DNA from: Brevundimonas subvibrioides
GTDB lineage: Bacteria > Pseudomonadota > Alphaproteobacteria > Caulobacterales > Caulobacteraceae
DNA length: 38,953 bases
Direction: 5' to 3'
Assembly: GCA_002280475.1 (NCBI GenBank)
Contig: NCEB01000032.1
Coordinates: 1 to 38,953 of the forward strand
Shown here: positions 9,071 to 18,405 of the stretch, one piece after another
Layout: each line of letters begins with the position of its first letter
Position numbering within the stretch: position 1 is the stretch's first letter
The notes under the pieces: model-generated
Told to the model about the DNA's origin: nothing
The model's input: the letters and a program-made list of their open reading frames with translations, nothing else
Database searches by the model: none
Position numbers and translations under genes: made by a program

Positions 9071-10549
9071 ATGTCTGACCTCACCTCGCTCACCCTCAAG
9101 GCCGCCGTCGACGGCCTCAAGACCAAGGCCTTCTCCTCGGAGGAGATCACCCGCGCCTTCGTCTCGAACATCGAGGCCGCCAACCCGACCCTGAACGCCT
9201 ATGTCGTCGTGACCGCCGACAAGGCGATCGACATGGCCCGCGCCTCCGACGCCCGCATCGCCTCGGGCGACGCCGGTGCCCTGGAAGGCGCGCCCTTGGG
9301 CATCAAGGACCTGTTCTGCACCGACGGCGTCCAGACGACGGCCGGGTCGAACATGCTGCGCGGCTTCGTCCCGCCCTATGAGTCGACCGTCACCGCCAAC
9401 CTGTGGCGGGACGGGGCGGTCATGTTGGGCAAGCTGAACATGGACGAGTTCGCCATGGGCTCTTCGAACGAGACCTCGGCCTTTGGTCCGGTCAGGAACC
9501 CCTGGAAATCAAAGGGTTCCAACTCCGACCTGACGCCGGGTGGCAGCTCGGGCGGCTCCGCCTCGGCGGTCGCGGCCGACCTGTGCCTGGCCGCCACGGC
9601 GTCTGATACCGGCGGTTCGATCCGCCAGCCCGCCGCCTTCACCGGCACCGTCGGCATCAAGCCGACCTATGGCCGCGCCAGCCGCTACGGCATGGTCGCC
9701 TTCGCCAGTTCGCTCGATCAGGCCGGGCCGATCACCCGGACGGTCGAGGACGCGGCGATCCTGCTGCGCTCCATGTGCAGCTTTGACGTGAAGGACTCGA
9801 CCAGCCTCGACATTCCGACGCCGGACTGGACCCAGTCCGTCGGCCAATCGGTCAAGGGTTTGCGCATCGGCGTGCCGCGCGAATACGTCGTCGACGGCAT
9901 GCCGGCCGAGATCCAGGCCCTGTGGGACCAGGGCGTGGCCTGGCTGCGCGACGCCGGCTGCGAGATCGTCGACATCTCCCTGCCCCACACCAAATACGCC
10001 CTGCCGACCTACTATATCGTCGCCCCGGCCGAGGCCTCGTCGAACCTTGCCCGCTATGATGGCATGCGCTTCGGTCATCGCGCCGAGCACGCGACCAGCC
10101 TGACCGACCTCTACGAGACCAGCCGCGCCGAGGGCTTCGGCAAGGAGGTCCAGCGCCGCCTGACGATCGGGGCCTATGTGCTGTCGGCCGGATTCTACGA
10201 CGCCTACTACGTCCGCGCGCTGAAGGTCCGCCGCCGCATCGCCCAGGACTTCGACGATGTCTGGGGCAAGGTGGACGCCATCCTGACGCCCTCGACGCCG
10301 TCGGCAGCCTTCGCCCTGGGCGACAAGCAGATCGACCCGGTGACGATGTATCTGAACGACGTCTTCACCGTGACGGCGAACCTTGCCGGCCTGCCCGGCA
10401 TCTCGGTCCCCGCCGGACTCGACGCCAACGGCCTGCCCCTGGGCCTACAGGTCATCGGCAAGGCGCTGGACGAGGCCACGGTTTTCCAGGTCGGCGCGGC
10501 GCTGGAACAGGCGGCGGGCAGCGTGGGCCGGCCCGATCGCTGGTGGTGA
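9071..10549 (+). CDS. gatA: Asp-tRNA(Asn)/Glu-tRNA(Gln) amidotransferase subunit A
   Basis: A 492-residue GatA, normal length, an amidase-signature glutaminase that supplies ammonia to GatB. The Ser-cisSer-Lys triad is intact: Lys79 ([11 protein letters not shown]), Ser159 in GGSSGGSA and the nucleophile Ser183 in [10 protein letters not shown]. It starts immediately after gatC (TAGATG), so translation is coupled. The gene ends facing the glycerophosphodiesterase gene, and a 9-bp hairpin lies between the two stops. Confidence 0.98.
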   Translation: MSDLTSLTLKAAVDGLKTKAFSSEEITRAFVSNIEAANPTLNAYVVVTADKAIDMARASDARIASGDAGALEGAPLGIKDLFCTDGVQTTAGSNMLRGFVPPYESTVTANLWRDGAVMLGKLNMDEFAMGSSNETSAFGPVRNPWKSKGSNSDLTPGGSSGGSASAVAADLCLAATASDTGGSIRQPAAFTGTVGIKPTYGRASRYGMVAFASSLDQAGPITRTVEDAAILLRSMCSFDVKDSTSLDIPTPDWTQSVGQSVKGLRIGVPREYVVDGMPAEIQALWDQGVAWLRDAGCEIVDISLPHTKYALPTYYIVAPAEASSNLARYDGMRFGHRAEHATSLTDLYETSRAEGFGKEVQRRLTIGAYVLSAGFYDAYYVRALKVRRRIAQDFDDVWGKVDAILTPSTPSAAFALGDKQIDPVTMYLNDVFTVTANLAGLPGISVPAGLDANGLPLGLQVIGKALDEATVFQVGAALEQAAGSVGRPDRWW

Positions 10550-10555
10550 TGACGT

Positions 10556-10576
10556 CCCTCTCCCTATGGGAGAGGG
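10556..10576. terminator. short perfect hairpin between convergent gatA and GDPD genes
   Basis: CCCTCTCCC (10556-10564), loop TAT, GGGAGAGGG (10568-10576): 9 bp, perfect. It includes the stop codon of the phosphodiesterase gene. No T-tract follows on either strand, so it could be a bidirectional 3'-end stabiliser or a dispersed repeat rather than a classic terminator. Confidence 0.45.
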
Positions 10577-11493
10577 CAGACCGCGGCGCGCTCCAGTTCC
10601 GCCCCCAGAACGCCCTTGACCGCCAGAGGCGCGTCCGTGGCGATCACCACGGCACCCTGCTCGAACAGGTCACGATACTCCGACACGTCGCCGTCCTCGG
10701 CATAGCGGTCGTCCAGCCGCCGCCCCGGCGCGCCCAGCGTGCCGAACTGCGCTTCCACGCCCCGCTCGGCCAGCGCCCGCCACAGCCCCGGCCGCGCCTC
10801 GCGGGTCCCGGTCCACGCGAGGATCTGCGCCGGATTGAGCCCCTCCAGGCCCGCCACGGCGTCCAGCCCCGCCGAAATCATCATCTCGGGCGCCATCTCC
10901 GCCACCGCCCGCGCCGTCTCCGGCGAATAGGTGATCAGAATCACACGATCCTGCGCACCTGCCTGCCGCACCTCCTCGATCACCCGCCGCGCCAGGGCCA
11001 GCGTCGCCGTCTCGTCCGCCGGCTTCAGATCGATCGAGGCGATCACCCGTGCTCGTCCGGCCGCCTCCAGCGCCTCGACCAGCGTCGGCGGCGGCGCATC
11101 GATCACCGTCCCGTTCGTCGCCTCCAGCCGCGCCATCCGGACCGTGGCGAACGTCAGGTCCGCCACCCGCCCCGCGCCCGTCGTCGTCCGCTCCAGCGTC
11201 TCGTCGTGCATCAGCACCAGACGTCCGTCCGAGGTCAGGGCCGCGTCGATCTCCACGATCGCGCCGGGAATGGCTCGCCCGGTCGCCTCGATGGCCTGGA
11301 TGGAGTTCTCCGGCTGGTCGTCCGCCGACTGCGCCCGGTGCGCCGACACCATCACCCCGCCGGTCTCGCGCACGCAGTCGAAGAAGGCCGCCAGCGCCGG
11401 GCTCCCCGCTGCCGTCTGGGCCGACGACCCGGGCGCGGCGGCGCATCCGGGCGCGATGAGAAGAACCGTCGTGGCGGCGAGGGTGCGGATCAT
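10564..11493 (-). CDS. exported glycerophosphodiester phosphodiesterase
   Basis: A 309-residue GDPD. It should hydrolyse glycerophosphodiesters to glycerol 3-phosphate and an alcohol. Motifs in order: SAHRAQ ... QPENSI (catalytic His and metal Glu), [14 protein letters not shown] (metal Glu/Asp), [14 protein letters not shown] (second catalytic His) and IDLKP. The N-terminus is a signal sequence with a possible lipobox APGC (Cys17); Pro at -2 is unusual, so it may be cleaved by signal peptidase I instead. ATG at 11493 has GGAG 8 bases upstream, better than an in-frame start 9 codons earlier. It is divergent from plsY, another glycerol 3-phosphate gene, though a link is only suggestive. Confidence 0.92.
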   Translation of the reverse strand: MIRTLAATTVLLIAPGCAAAPGSSAQTAAGSPALAAFFDCVRETGGVMVSAHRAQSADDQPENSIQAIEATGRAIPGAIVEIDAALTSDGRLVLMHDETLERTTTGAGRVADLTFATVRMARLEATNGTVIDAPPPTLVEALEAAGRARVIASIDLKPADETATLALARRVIEEVRQAGAQDRVILITYSPETARAVAEMAPEMMISAGLDAVAGLEGLNPAQILAWTGTREARPGLWRALAERGVEAQFGTLGAPGRRLDDRYAEDGDVSEYRDLFEQGAVVIATDAPLAVKGVLGAELERAAVCPLP

Positions 11494-11628
11494 GGGGCGA
11501 CTCCGAAGGCCGCGTGTCATAGCCGCCACGACCCCCGGGCGGAACCCATTGCGCGATCCTGGGTGCCGCTTGCCCCGGCGCTCCCGCCGACGCATCTTGA
11601 AGACGCACGTTTTCCGGGAGCGAATCAC

Positions 11629-12270
11629 TTGCAGGATCTGGTGGGACCCGCGCTGGGCACCCTCGCGGCCGTCGCCGTGGGCGGATACCTGCTGGGATCC
11701 ATCCCGTTCGGGGTCCTGATCACACGCGCGGCCGGGGCCGGCGACGTCCGCAACATCGGCTCGGGCAACATCGGCGCGACCAATGTGCTGCGGACAGGCA
11801 GGAAGGACCTGGCGCTCGCCACCCTGCTGCTCGATGCGGGCAAGGGCGCGGTCGCCCTGCTGATCGCGCGCCAGCTGTTCGGCTCCGAGGTCGCCGGGGC
11901 CATCGCCGGCGGCGCGGCCTTCCTTGGTCATCTGTTCCCCGTCTGGCTGGGCTTCAAGGGCGGCAAGGGCGTCGCCACCTTCTTCGGCCTGCTGATCGCC
12001 GCCGCCTGGCCGCTCGGGCTGATGGCGGGCGCGACCTGGCTGATCGTGGTCTTCGCCCTGCGGTATTCCTCCCTGGCCGCCCTGATCGCCTCGGCCGCCG
12101 CGCCCCTGCTGGCGCTGCTGCCCCTTTCCTCCGTCGGCCTGCCCGTCGCGGCTCCGATCCTGGTACTGTCGGTCTTCACCGCCGTCCTGATCTGGATCCG
12201 CCACCATGAGAACATCGGCCGCCTGCTAAAGGGGGCCGAGCCCCGCATCGGCGCGGCGAAACAGGCGTGA
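11629..12270 (+). CDS. plsY: acyl-phosphate:glycerol-3-phosphate acyltransferase
   Basis: A 213-residue PlsY, an inner-membrane enzyme that acylates glycerol 3-phosphate from acyl phosphate, starting phospholipid synthesis. All three conserved cytoplasmic motifs are visible: GSIPFG, then [16 protein letters not shown], and [18 protein letters not shown]. About five to seven membrane segments are present, and the C-terminus has [13 protein letters not shown], typical of the family. The start is TTG with GGGAG 8 bases upstream. It overlaps dprA by GTGA. Confidence 0.95.
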   Translation: MQDLVGPALGTLAAVAVGGYLLGSIPFGVLITRAAGAGDVRNIGSGNIGATNVLRTGRKDLALATLLLDAGKGAVALLIARQLFGSEVAGAIAGGAAFLGHLFPVWLGFKGGKGVATFFGLLIAAAWPLGLMAGATWLIVVFALRYSSLAALIASAAAPLLALLPLSSVGLPVAAPILVLSVFTAVLIWIRHHENIGRLLKGAEPRIGAAKQA

Positions 12271-13355
12271 GCCTGACCGAGGCCGAGCGGTTCGCGCGGC
12301 TTCGTCTCGCCCGCACCGACCGCGTCGGTCCCGTCGCCTTCCGCCAGCTTCTGCTCCGCTTCGGCTCTGCTGAGCGCGCCATCGAGGCCCTCCCCGATCT
12401 GGTCCGCAGCGGCGGAGCGCACGGCTTCACCCTTCCGCCGATGGACCGCATCGAGGCTGAGATCGAGGCCGGCGCCCGCATCGGCGCCCATCTGGTCGTA
12501 CTGGACGACGAGGGTCATCCGCCGCGCCTCGCCGCCCTCGATCCGCCCCCGCCGATTCTTTGGGTCCGGGGCGACGTTGGCCTGTTGTCGCGAGATGCCG
12601 TGGGCGTGGTCGGGGCCCGCATCGCCTCGGCCGGGGGTCAGCGGATCGCCCGGGGCCTGGCCCAGCAGTTGGGCGAGGCCGGCTTCGTCGTCGTCTCGGG
12701 CCTGGCGCGCGGCATCGACGCGGCCGCGCATGCGGGGTCGCTCGAGACCGGCACGGTGGCGGTGCTGGGCGGCGGCGTCGACGACGTCTATCCCCCCGAC
12801 AACGCCGCCCTCTACGACCAGATCGTCGAGCGCGGCGCGGTCGTGTCCGAAAGCCCGATGGGCAGCCGCGCCCAGGCCCGTGACTTTCCGCGTCGCAATC
12901 GCATCATCTCCGGTCTGTCGCGCGGGGTCATCGTGGTCGAGGCCGAGATCCGCTCTGGTTCCCTGATCACCGCGCGACTCGCCAACGAGCAGGGTCGCGA
13001 GGTCTTCGCCGTCCCGGGATCGCCGCTCGATCCCCGGTCCAAGGGGCCGAACGAGCTGCTGCGCCAAGGGGCCCACATCTGCGAGGGCCTCGACGATGTG
13101 ATCCGGGGGCTTGAGACCCTGCGGACCCTGTCCGAACCGTTCCGAGACGACCCCTTCCAAGACGCGGAGAACACGGGCGACCTCGACGCCGCCTTCCTCG
13201 ACCGTGTCGCCACCCTGCTGTCGCCCACGCCGACCCCCCGGGACGAGATCGCCCGCGCCCTGGACGCGCCCATCAGTAGCGTGGCGGCGGCCTTGCTGGA
13301 ACTCAGCCTGGCGGGCCGGGCGACCTTGCTTCCCGGCGGATCGGCGACGATCTAG
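12267..13355 (+). CDS. dprA: DNA-processing protein DprA
   Basis: A 362-residue DprA (Smf), which loads RecA on incoming single-stranded DNA during natural transformation. It has an N-terminal helical SAM-like region, a Rossmann core ([20 protein letters not shown], then [32 protein letters not shown], and [20 protein letters not shown]) and a C-terminal winged-helix-like region of about 60 residues. The start is GTG, coupled to plsY. The stop codon sits at the first base-pairs of a nested palindrome. Confidence 0.96.
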   Translation: MSLTEAERFARLRLARTDRVGPVAFRQLLLRFGSAERAIEALPDLVRSGGAHGFTLPPMDRIEAEIEAGARIGAHLVVLDDEGHPPRLAALDPPPPILWVRGDVGLLSRDAVGVVGARIASAGGQRIARGLAQQLGEAGFVVVSGLARGIDAAAHAGSLETGTVAVLGGGVDDVYPPDNAALYDQIVERGAVVSESPMGSRAQARDFPRRNRIISGLSRGVIVVEAEIRSGSLITARLANEQGREVFAVPGSPLDPRSKGPNELLRQGAHICEGLDDVIRGLETLRTLSEPFRDDPFQDAENTGDLDAAFLDRVATLLSPTPTPRDEIARALDAPISSVAAALLELSLAGRATLLPGGSATI

Positions 13356-13414
13356 ACCCTGATCGGCTGAGGGGGAATCGTTTCGCGATTCCGCTGATGC
13401 CGTGACTCAGGGTC
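13355..13414. repeat. nested palindrome 1 (dprA 3' end)
   Basis: Three stacked inverted repeats share one centre: GACCCTGA (13355-13362) with TCAGGGTC (13407-13414), CGGC (13364-13367) with GCCG (13399-13402), and GGAATCG (13374-13380) with CGATTCC (13386-13392) around a 5-base loop. The 60-bp unit begins at the last base of the dprA stop codon. Confidence 0.7.
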
Positions 13415-13426
13415 CAGGATCCAGCG

Positions 13427-13488
13427 AGAGCATGAATCACGCTTTCGGCGGACCCACGCAGTGGGTCCTCCTTGACCGATCATGCTCT
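13427..13488. repeat. nested palindrome 2 (3' end of small minus-strand gene)
   Basis: Outer arms AGAGCATGA (13427-13435) and TCATGCTCT (13480-13488); inner arms GGACCCAC (13450-13457) and GTGGGTCC (13461-13468) around GCA. The outer arm overlaps the TAG of the neighbouring gene. From memory, GAGCATGA-type palindromes are common intergenic repeats in Caulobacterales; I could not verify this. Confidence 0.7.
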
Positions 13489-13735
13489 AAGCCGGTCTTC
13501 GTCGGGACGGCTCTTCCTGAGCGACGTCCGAGGCTTGCGACGGCCGGACCTCGCCCGCCCGGGCGGCGGCGCTGTCCAACAGCTGTCCCAGGACCTCGTC
13601 CCCGTCCCAGCGCGCCATCTGCGCCAGCTCCGTGGCCATGGCCCCGATGTATTCGCGGACCGGGAACTCCCGCCGCTCCAGCTCGGTGGCATGCGCCGGG
13701 TACCCTGTCGTGGACGGGATCGGTTGAACGGTCAT
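13487..13735 (-). CDS. small protein of unknown function
   Basis: An 82-residue soluble protein between dprA and topA. The start at 13735 has GAGGGG 7 bases upstream, which decides against a longer in-frame reading from 13852. The middle (TELERREFPVREYIGAMATELAQMARWDGDEVLGQLLDSA region, residues 17-57) looks helical; the C-terminus is Arg/Gln-rich and probably disordered. No domain is recognised. Its stop lies in the arm of a palindrome. Confidence 0.6.
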   Translation of the reverse strand: MTVQPIPSTTGYPAHATELERREFPVREYIGAMATELAQMARWDGDEVLGQLLDSAAARAGEVRPSQASDVAQEEPSRRRPA

Positions 13736-13884
13736 GGCGATGCCCCTCACTGGGTTGACGGCCTCACTTGGACACAACTTCAGACTGTTTGGCAACCTAG
13801 CCTTGAGCCGTCGTTTCTGCGTCCGATTGACATAGGGCGCGAGCCTGACCACGTTCGCCCACCCTCCCCTCAGACTGAGCCGTA

Positions 13885-16503
13885 ATGAATCTCGTCATCG
13901 TCGAGAGCCCCGCCAAGGCCAAGACCATCAACAAATACCTCGGCTCCGGCTACGAGGTGCTCGCCTCGTACGGACACATCCGCGACCTCCCCTCCAAGGA
14001 CGGCTCGGTCAAGCCCGACGAGGATTTCGCCATGGACTGGGAGATCGATCCCAAGGCGTCCAAGCGCATGTCCGAGATCGCGGAGGCCGCCAAGCGCGCC
14101 GATCGCCTGATCCTGGCCACCGACCCCGACCGCGAGGGCGAGGCCATCAGCTGGCATGTGCTTGATGTCCTGACCAGGAAGAAGGCGCTGAAGGACACCG
14201 CCGTCGAACGCGTCACCTTCAACGCCATCACCAAGTCGGCTGTGCTGGAGGCCATGGCGGCCCCGCGCCAGATCGACATGGAGCTGGTCGAGGCCTACCT
14301 CGCCCGCCGCGCGCTCGACTATCTGGTCGGCTTCACCCTGTCGCCGGTCCTGTGGAGGAAGCTCCCGGGGGCCCGTTCCGCCGGTCGGGTCCAGTCCGTG
14401 GCCCTGCGCATCGTCGTCGACCGCGAGCTGGAGATCGAACGCTTCCGGCCCCAGGAATACTGGTCGATCGAGGCCGATCTGGCGGCCGACAGCCCGCCCT
14501 TCACCACCCGCCTGGTCAAGCACGCCGGCCAGCGCGTGCAGCGGCTGGACATCAAGGACGAGGCGACCGCCATGGCCGCCCGCGACGCCATCCAGTCCGG
14601 CGACTTCACCATCAGGTCCATCGAAAAGAAGCCGGTCCGTCGCTTCCCCTCGCCGCCCTTCACCACCTCGACCCTGCAGCAGGAGGCGTCCAGAAAGCTC
14701 GGCTTCGATGCCCAGCGCACCATGCGCGCGGCCCAGAAGCTGTACGAAGGCGTCGACGAGACCGGCGGCCTCATTACCTATATGCGGACCGACGGCGTCC
14801 AGACCACGCCCGAGGGCATCGCCCAGGCGCGCGAGGTCATCGGCAAGACCTTCGGACCCGCCTTCGTTCCAGCAGAAGCCAAATATTACAAGTCGAAAGC
14901 CAAGAATGCTCAGGAAGCGCACGAGGCGATCCGGCCGACCAACATCGCCCGCAAGCCCGAGAGCCTGCGCCTCGAATCCGATCTCCAGCGCCTTTACGAA
15001 CTGATCTGGAAGCGGATGGTCGCCTCCCAGATGGAGGCAGCCCGCCTGGACCGCACCACGGTCGAGGTCGAGACGCCCGACGGCCTGACGGGCCTGCGCG
15101 CGACGGGCCAGGTCGTCACTTTCGACGGCTTCCTCGCGGTCTATGAGGAAGGTCGCGACGAGAAGCAGAAGGGCGCCGAAGCCGAGGAGGACGACGATTC
15201 CACCCGCCTGCCGGCGCTCAAGGAAGGTGCAAAAGCCAAGATCGAGGCGGTCCGCACCGACCAGCATTTCACCGAGCCCCCGCCCCGCTACTCCGAGGCC
15301 ACCCTGGTCAAGAAGCTGGAAGAGCTCGGTATCGGCCGACCCTCGACCTATGCCTCCATCCTGACCACCCTGCGCGACCGCCAGTACGTCCGCATGGACA
15401 AGAACCGCTTCATTCCCGAGGACAACGGCCGCCTGGTCACCGCCTTCCTGGAGCAGTTCTTCGGTCGCTGGGTCGAATACGACTTCACCGCCGCGCTGGA
15501 GACCCAGCTGGACGAGGTCTCGGCCGGCGATATGGACTGGAAGGCGCTGCTGCGCGACTTCTGGTCCAAGCTGAAGCCCGCCACGGCCGCCGTGCTGGAA
15601 CGCCAGGGCGTGATCGACGAGCTCGACACCGCCATCGGCCCCTTCCTGTTCCCGGAAAAGCCGGACGGTTCCGACGCCCGCCTGTGCCCCCTGTGCAAGA
15701 CCGGGCGGCTGCATCTGAAGGCCAGCTTCAAGATGAAGTCCTCCTTCATCGGCTGCTCCAACTACCCGGTATGCCGCTACACCCGGGGCTTTGGCGCGGG
15801 CGAGAACGCGGGCGACGAGGCCGGCGGCGACCGCGATCTGGGCGTCGATCCCGAAACCGGTCAGCCCGTGGCGCTCAAGATCGGCCGCTTCGGCCCCTAT
15901 GTGGAAACCTCGGTCCCCGGCGAGGAGAAGCCCAAGCGGTCCTCCCTGCCCAAGGGCTGGTCGCCCGCGACCCTGACCCTGGAACAGGCCTCGCGACTGC
16001 TGTCCCTGCCCCGGACCGTCGGCGTTCACCCCGAGGACAACCAGCCGATCACGGCGGGCCTCGGCCGCTACGGCCCCTTCATTCTTCATGTCGGGACCTA
16101 CGCCAATGTCACGGATATCGATGAGGTTTTTGACATCGGTCTGAACCGAGCCGTCGTCCTGCTGGCCGAAAAGCGCGCGGGCGGCTTCAAGGGTCGCGGC
16201 GCGGCCGTCGCGCCGCTCAAGGACCTGGGGGCCCACCCCGAGACCGGTGAGCCCGTCCACGTCATGTCCGGCCGCTTCGGCCCCTATGTGAAGTCCGGCA
16301 AGATCAACGCCACAATCCCCAAGGGCACCGCGCCCGAGGATATGACGATGGAGGTGGCCGTGCCGCTTCTGGCCGCTCGCGCCCTCGTCGCTCCCAAGGG
16401 CAAGAAGCCCGTGGCGAAGAAAGCCGCGCCCGCAAAGACCTCGACCGCCAGGAAGAAGCCGGCGGCCAAGAATGCGGCCCCCAAGAAGAAGGCCGGAGCC
16501 TGA
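13885..16503 (+). CDS. topA: DNA topoisomerase I
   Basis: An 872-residue type IA topoisomerase that relaxes negative supercoils. The Toprim domain opens with VIVESPAKAKTINKYLG and includes TDPDREGEAISWH (Mg2+ ligands). The active-site Tyr299 lies in LITYMRTDG. After the core, one four-Cys zinc finger remains (CPLC ... GCSNYPVC, about residues 595-630), followed by three Cys-free repeats with IGRFGPYVE, LGRYGPFIL and SGRFGPYVK, then a Lys/Ala-rich tail of about 40 residues (DNA binding). This layout is usual for alphaproteobacteria. TTGACA occurs at 13827-13832 but without a good -10. Confidence 0.98.
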   Translation: MNLVIVESPAKAKTINKYLGSGYEVLASYGHIRDLPSKDGSVKPDEDFAMDWEIDPKASKRMSEIAEAAKRADRLILATDPDREGEAISWHVLDVLTRKKALKDTAVERVTFNAITKSAVLEAMAAPRQIDMELVEAYLARRALDYLVGFTLSPVLWRKLPGARSAGRVQSVALRIVVDRELEIERFRPQEYWSIEADLAADSPPFTTRLVKHAGQRVQRLDIKDEATAMAARDAIQSGDFTIRSIEKKPVRRFPSPPFTTSTLQQEASRKLGFDAQRTMRAAQKLYEGVDETGGLITYMRTDGVQTTPEGIAQAREVIGKTFGPAFVPAEAKYYKSKAKNAQEAHEAIRPTNIARKPESLRLESDLQRLYELIWKRMVASQMEAARLDRTTVEVETPDGLTGLRATGQVVTFDGFLAVYEEGRDEKQKGAEAEEDDDSTRLPALKEGAKAKIEAVRTDQHFTEPPPRYSEATLVKKLEELGIGRPSTYASILTTLRDRQYVRMDKNRFIPEDNGRLVTAFLEQFFGRWVEYDFTAALETQLDEVSAGDMDWKALLRDFWSKLKPATAAVLERQGVIDELDTAIGPFLFPEKPDGSDARLCPLCKTGRLHLKASFKMKSSFIGCSNYPVCRYTRGFGAGENAGDEAGGDRDLGVDPETGQPVALKIGRFGPYVETSVPGEEKPKRSSLPKGWSPATLTLEQASRLLSLPRTVGVHPEDNQPITAGLGRYGPFILHVGTYANVTDIDEVFDIGLNRAVVLLAEKRAGGFKGRGAAVAPLKDLGAHPETGEPVHVMSGRFGPYVKSGKINATIPKGTAPEDMTMEVAVPLLAARALVAPKGKKPVAKKAAPAKTSTARKKPAAKNAAPKKKAGA

Positions 16504-16506
16504 GAC

Positions 16507-16539
16507 GACGGCGGAGAGCGTGCCAGCATCTCCGCCGTC
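16507..16539 (+). terminator. hairpin after topA
   Basis: GACGGCGGAGA (16507-16517) pairs perfectly with TCTCCGCCGTC (16529-16539) across an 11-base loop. No T-run follows, so termination would need Rho, or the hairpin may only protect the 3' end. Confidence 0.45.
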
Positions 16540-16686
16540 AGGGCCGCGTCGGGTTGAAACCCGAGCCCGATCACCTTAAGTATTGGATATCCTGAACCCC
16601 ACCCCCTTTCTCGTCGGCGTGATTGCGCCGGCGCGCGAACCTGTTTGGCGGGGACTTTCGGGCCGAATAAACCTGATGGAGACGCC

Positions 16687-17202
16687 ATGTTCGCGCAACG
16701 CAAACTTCCCTACCAGCCCCGCTCCACCCCCGGTGCCCGCAGCGGCTACCGTCTCGCACCGATCCGGGCCCGCGCCGGCCTGGCGATGCGCCGCGCCATG
16801 AGTTTCGGCGCCATGCCGGACGCCGAGGCGGTCCTGCGGGCCAGCGGCCTGTCGCTGGCCCCCGTGTCGGTCGGCGACGAAGGCCTGAGCGTCGGCGGAA
16901 CCAGCATCCTCGCGACCGCCTCTCCCGCCGACATCGACAGCGGCGCCCTGAAGGCCCTCGTCGTGCCGGCCGGAAACGTCGACGAGACGTCCCAGGCCGC
17001 CCTCGATGACCTGATCATTCGCGCCGGCACCAAGGGCGCGCCCGTGTTCGCGTTCGGCGAGGGCGTGGCCACCACTCTGCGAGCCCTCGGCAAGCCCACC
17101 GGCCCCTATCGCGAATCCGTCGCCGTGGTCGTGACCGGCGACACGGTCGAGAGTCTGGCGGACACCTCCGCCCTCGCCGTCGCTGCGGGCCGCGTCGGCT
17201 GA
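16687..17202 (+). CDS. DJ-1/PfpI-like protein lacking the nucleophile
   Basis: A 171-residue protein. Residues 1-45 are basic and low in complexity. From about residue 50 the order of elements recalls the DJ-1/PfpI fold: ASPADIDSGALKALVVPAGNVDE resembles the strand that ends in PGG, and GTKGAPVFAFGEGVATTLRAL sits where the nucleophile elbow (A-I-C-H-G in family members) should be. The cysteine is absent here, so no enzyme activity of that type is expected. The start has GGAG 6 bases upstream. The assignment is tentative and could be replaced by a plain hypothetical protein. Confidence 0.55.
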   Translation: MFAQRKLPYQPRSTPGARSGYRLAPIRARAGLAMRRAMSFGAMPDAEAVLRASGLSLAPVSVGDEGLSVGGTSILATASPADIDSGALKALVVPAGNVDETSQAALDDLIIRAGTKGAPVFAFGEGVATTLRALGKPTGPYRESVAVVVTGDTVESLADTSALAVAAGRVG

Positions 17203-17209
17203 ATACCTC

Positions 17210-17233
17210 GGGCGGCTCCTGCGGGAGCCGCCC
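17210..17233 (+). terminator. GC-rich hairpin after DJ-1-like gene
   Basis: GGGCGGCTCC (17210-17219) and GGAGCCGCCC (17224-17233) pair perfectly around TGCG. There is no T-tract, so it is a weak intrinsic terminator at best. It separates the upstream gene from the LexA-box promoter region. Confidence 0.45.
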
Positions 17234-17287
17234 ACGCCCCCTTATGCCCGACAATCGCCGCTTCTACGGCTGGGCCGCGTCCATAAT

Positions 17288-17302
17288 GTTCTTGCTTTGT
17301 TC
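17288..17302 (+). promoter_or_regulatory. LexA box (SOS operator), alphaproteobacterial type
   Basis: GTTCTTGCTTTGTTC is an exact GTTC-N7-GTTC direct repeat, the operator recognised by alphaproteobacterial LexA. It lies 23 bases before the radical SAM start codon, where a bound repressor would block RNA polymerase. A chance match of eight fixed bases in a short promoter region is unlikely but not excluded. Confidence 0.65.
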
Positions 17303-17325
17303 CGAATCTTGATTAGGTTCGGGCC

Positions 17326-18402
17326 ATGCATTCTGCCCCTCTGCCGACGAAAGGACGCGGCGCCCGATCCAACGCCACCGGGCGCTACGAACCGACCACG
17401 ACCGAAGCCTTCGATGACGGCTGGACCGCCGAGGATGAGGCTCCGACCCAGATCCGCACCATCCTGACCCCCGAACACGCCCGGACGATCATCGCCGGAA
17501 ACACCAGCCCGGACATCGGGTTCGACCGCTCGATCGACCCCTACAAGGGATGCGAACATGGATGCATCTACTGCTACGCCCGTCCATCCCATGCCTTCAT
17601 GGGCCTATCCCCGGGCCTGGATTTCGAGAGCCGGATCTTCTTCAAGCCCGGGGCCGGGCGTCTCCTGGAACAGGAGCTCGCCGCGCGCCGCTACGTCTGC
17701 AAGCGGATTCACATCGGCGGCAACACCGACCCGTACCAGCCGGTCGAGCGGGACCTTCAGTCCACCCGGCAGATCCTTCAGGTCTGCCGACGCTTCAACC
17801 AGCCCCTGTCCATCATCACCAAATCGAATCTGATCACTCGCGATGTGGACATTCTTGGGCCGATGGGCCGCGACCGTCTGGCCAGCGCCTTTGTCTCGAT
17901 CACGACGCTGGATCGCCGGCTCGCCCGCGCCATGGAACCCCGGGCCTCGACCCCGGCCAAGCGTCTGGAGGCCATAAACCGCCTGGCCGACGCCGGTGTC
18001 CCCGTCGGCGTCGGCTTCGCGCCGGTGATCCCCGGGCTGAACGACCATGAGCTGGAGGCCGTACTCGAGGCTGCGTCCAAGGCCGGTGCCACCACGGCCA
18101 TGTATGTGACGTTGCGCCTGCCGCTCGAGATCAAGGACCTGTTCCGCGAATGGCTGGCGGACGCACGGCCCGAGCGCGCCGCCCGCGTCATGTCCCTGGT
18201 TCGCCAGACCCGGGGCGGCAAGGACTACGATCCCGACTGGAACACCCGGATGAAGGGCACCGGCCCCGTCGCCGACCTGATCGCCGCCCGGTTCAAGGCC
18301 GCCATCAAACGCTACGGCCTTGACGCCCCTCGCCACCCGCTCGACGAGACAAAGTTCCGCGTCCCCGCCGACGCCCGGGCGCAGCTGGAGCTGTTCGGCT
18401 GA
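17326..18402 (+). CDS. PA0069/Rv2578c-family radical SAM protein (SplB-related)
   Basis: A 358-residue radical SAM protein. The [4Fe-4S] motif is Cys76-x3-Cys80-x2-Cys83 in DPYKGCEHGCIYCYARPSH. Downstream are GGNTDPYQPVE, ITKSNLITRD and FVSITTLD, the order seen in the family annotated from Pseudomonas PA0069 and Mycobacterium Rv2578c, which is related to spore photoproduct lyase. The reaction is unknown. A LexA box directly upstream suggests induction by DNA damage, in keeping with a DNA-lesion role, but this is inference. It is convergent with the acidic protein gene, leaving 3 bases between the stops. Confidence 0.92.
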   Translation: MHSAPLPTKGRGARSNATGRYEPTTTEAFDDGWTAEDEAPTQIRTILTPEHARTIIAGNTSPDIGFDRSIDPYKGCEHGCIYCYARPSHAFMGLSPGLDFESRIFFKPGAGRLLEQELAARRYVCKRIHIGGNTDPYQPVERDLQSTRQILQVCRRFNQPLSIITKSNLITRDVDILGPMGRDRLASAFVSITTLDRRLARAMEPRASTPAKRLEAINRLADAGVPVGVGFAPVIPGLNDHELEAVLEAASKAGATTAMYVTLRLPLEIKDLFREWLADARPERAARVMSLVRQTRGGKDYDPDWNTRMKGTGPVADLIAARFKAAIKRYGLDAPRHPLDETKFRVPADARAQLELFG

Positions 18403-18405
18403 CGC

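Noticed and set aside
13827..13855. TTGACA-based promoter for topA
   Set aside because: The -35 is perfect but 17 bases later stands CACGTT, not a convincing -10.
13870..16260. A 796-codon open frame antisense to topA
   Set aside because: High GC content opens antisense frames. The product is a low-complexity Gly/Leu/Asp mix with no family pattern, while topA is unmistakable on the other strand.
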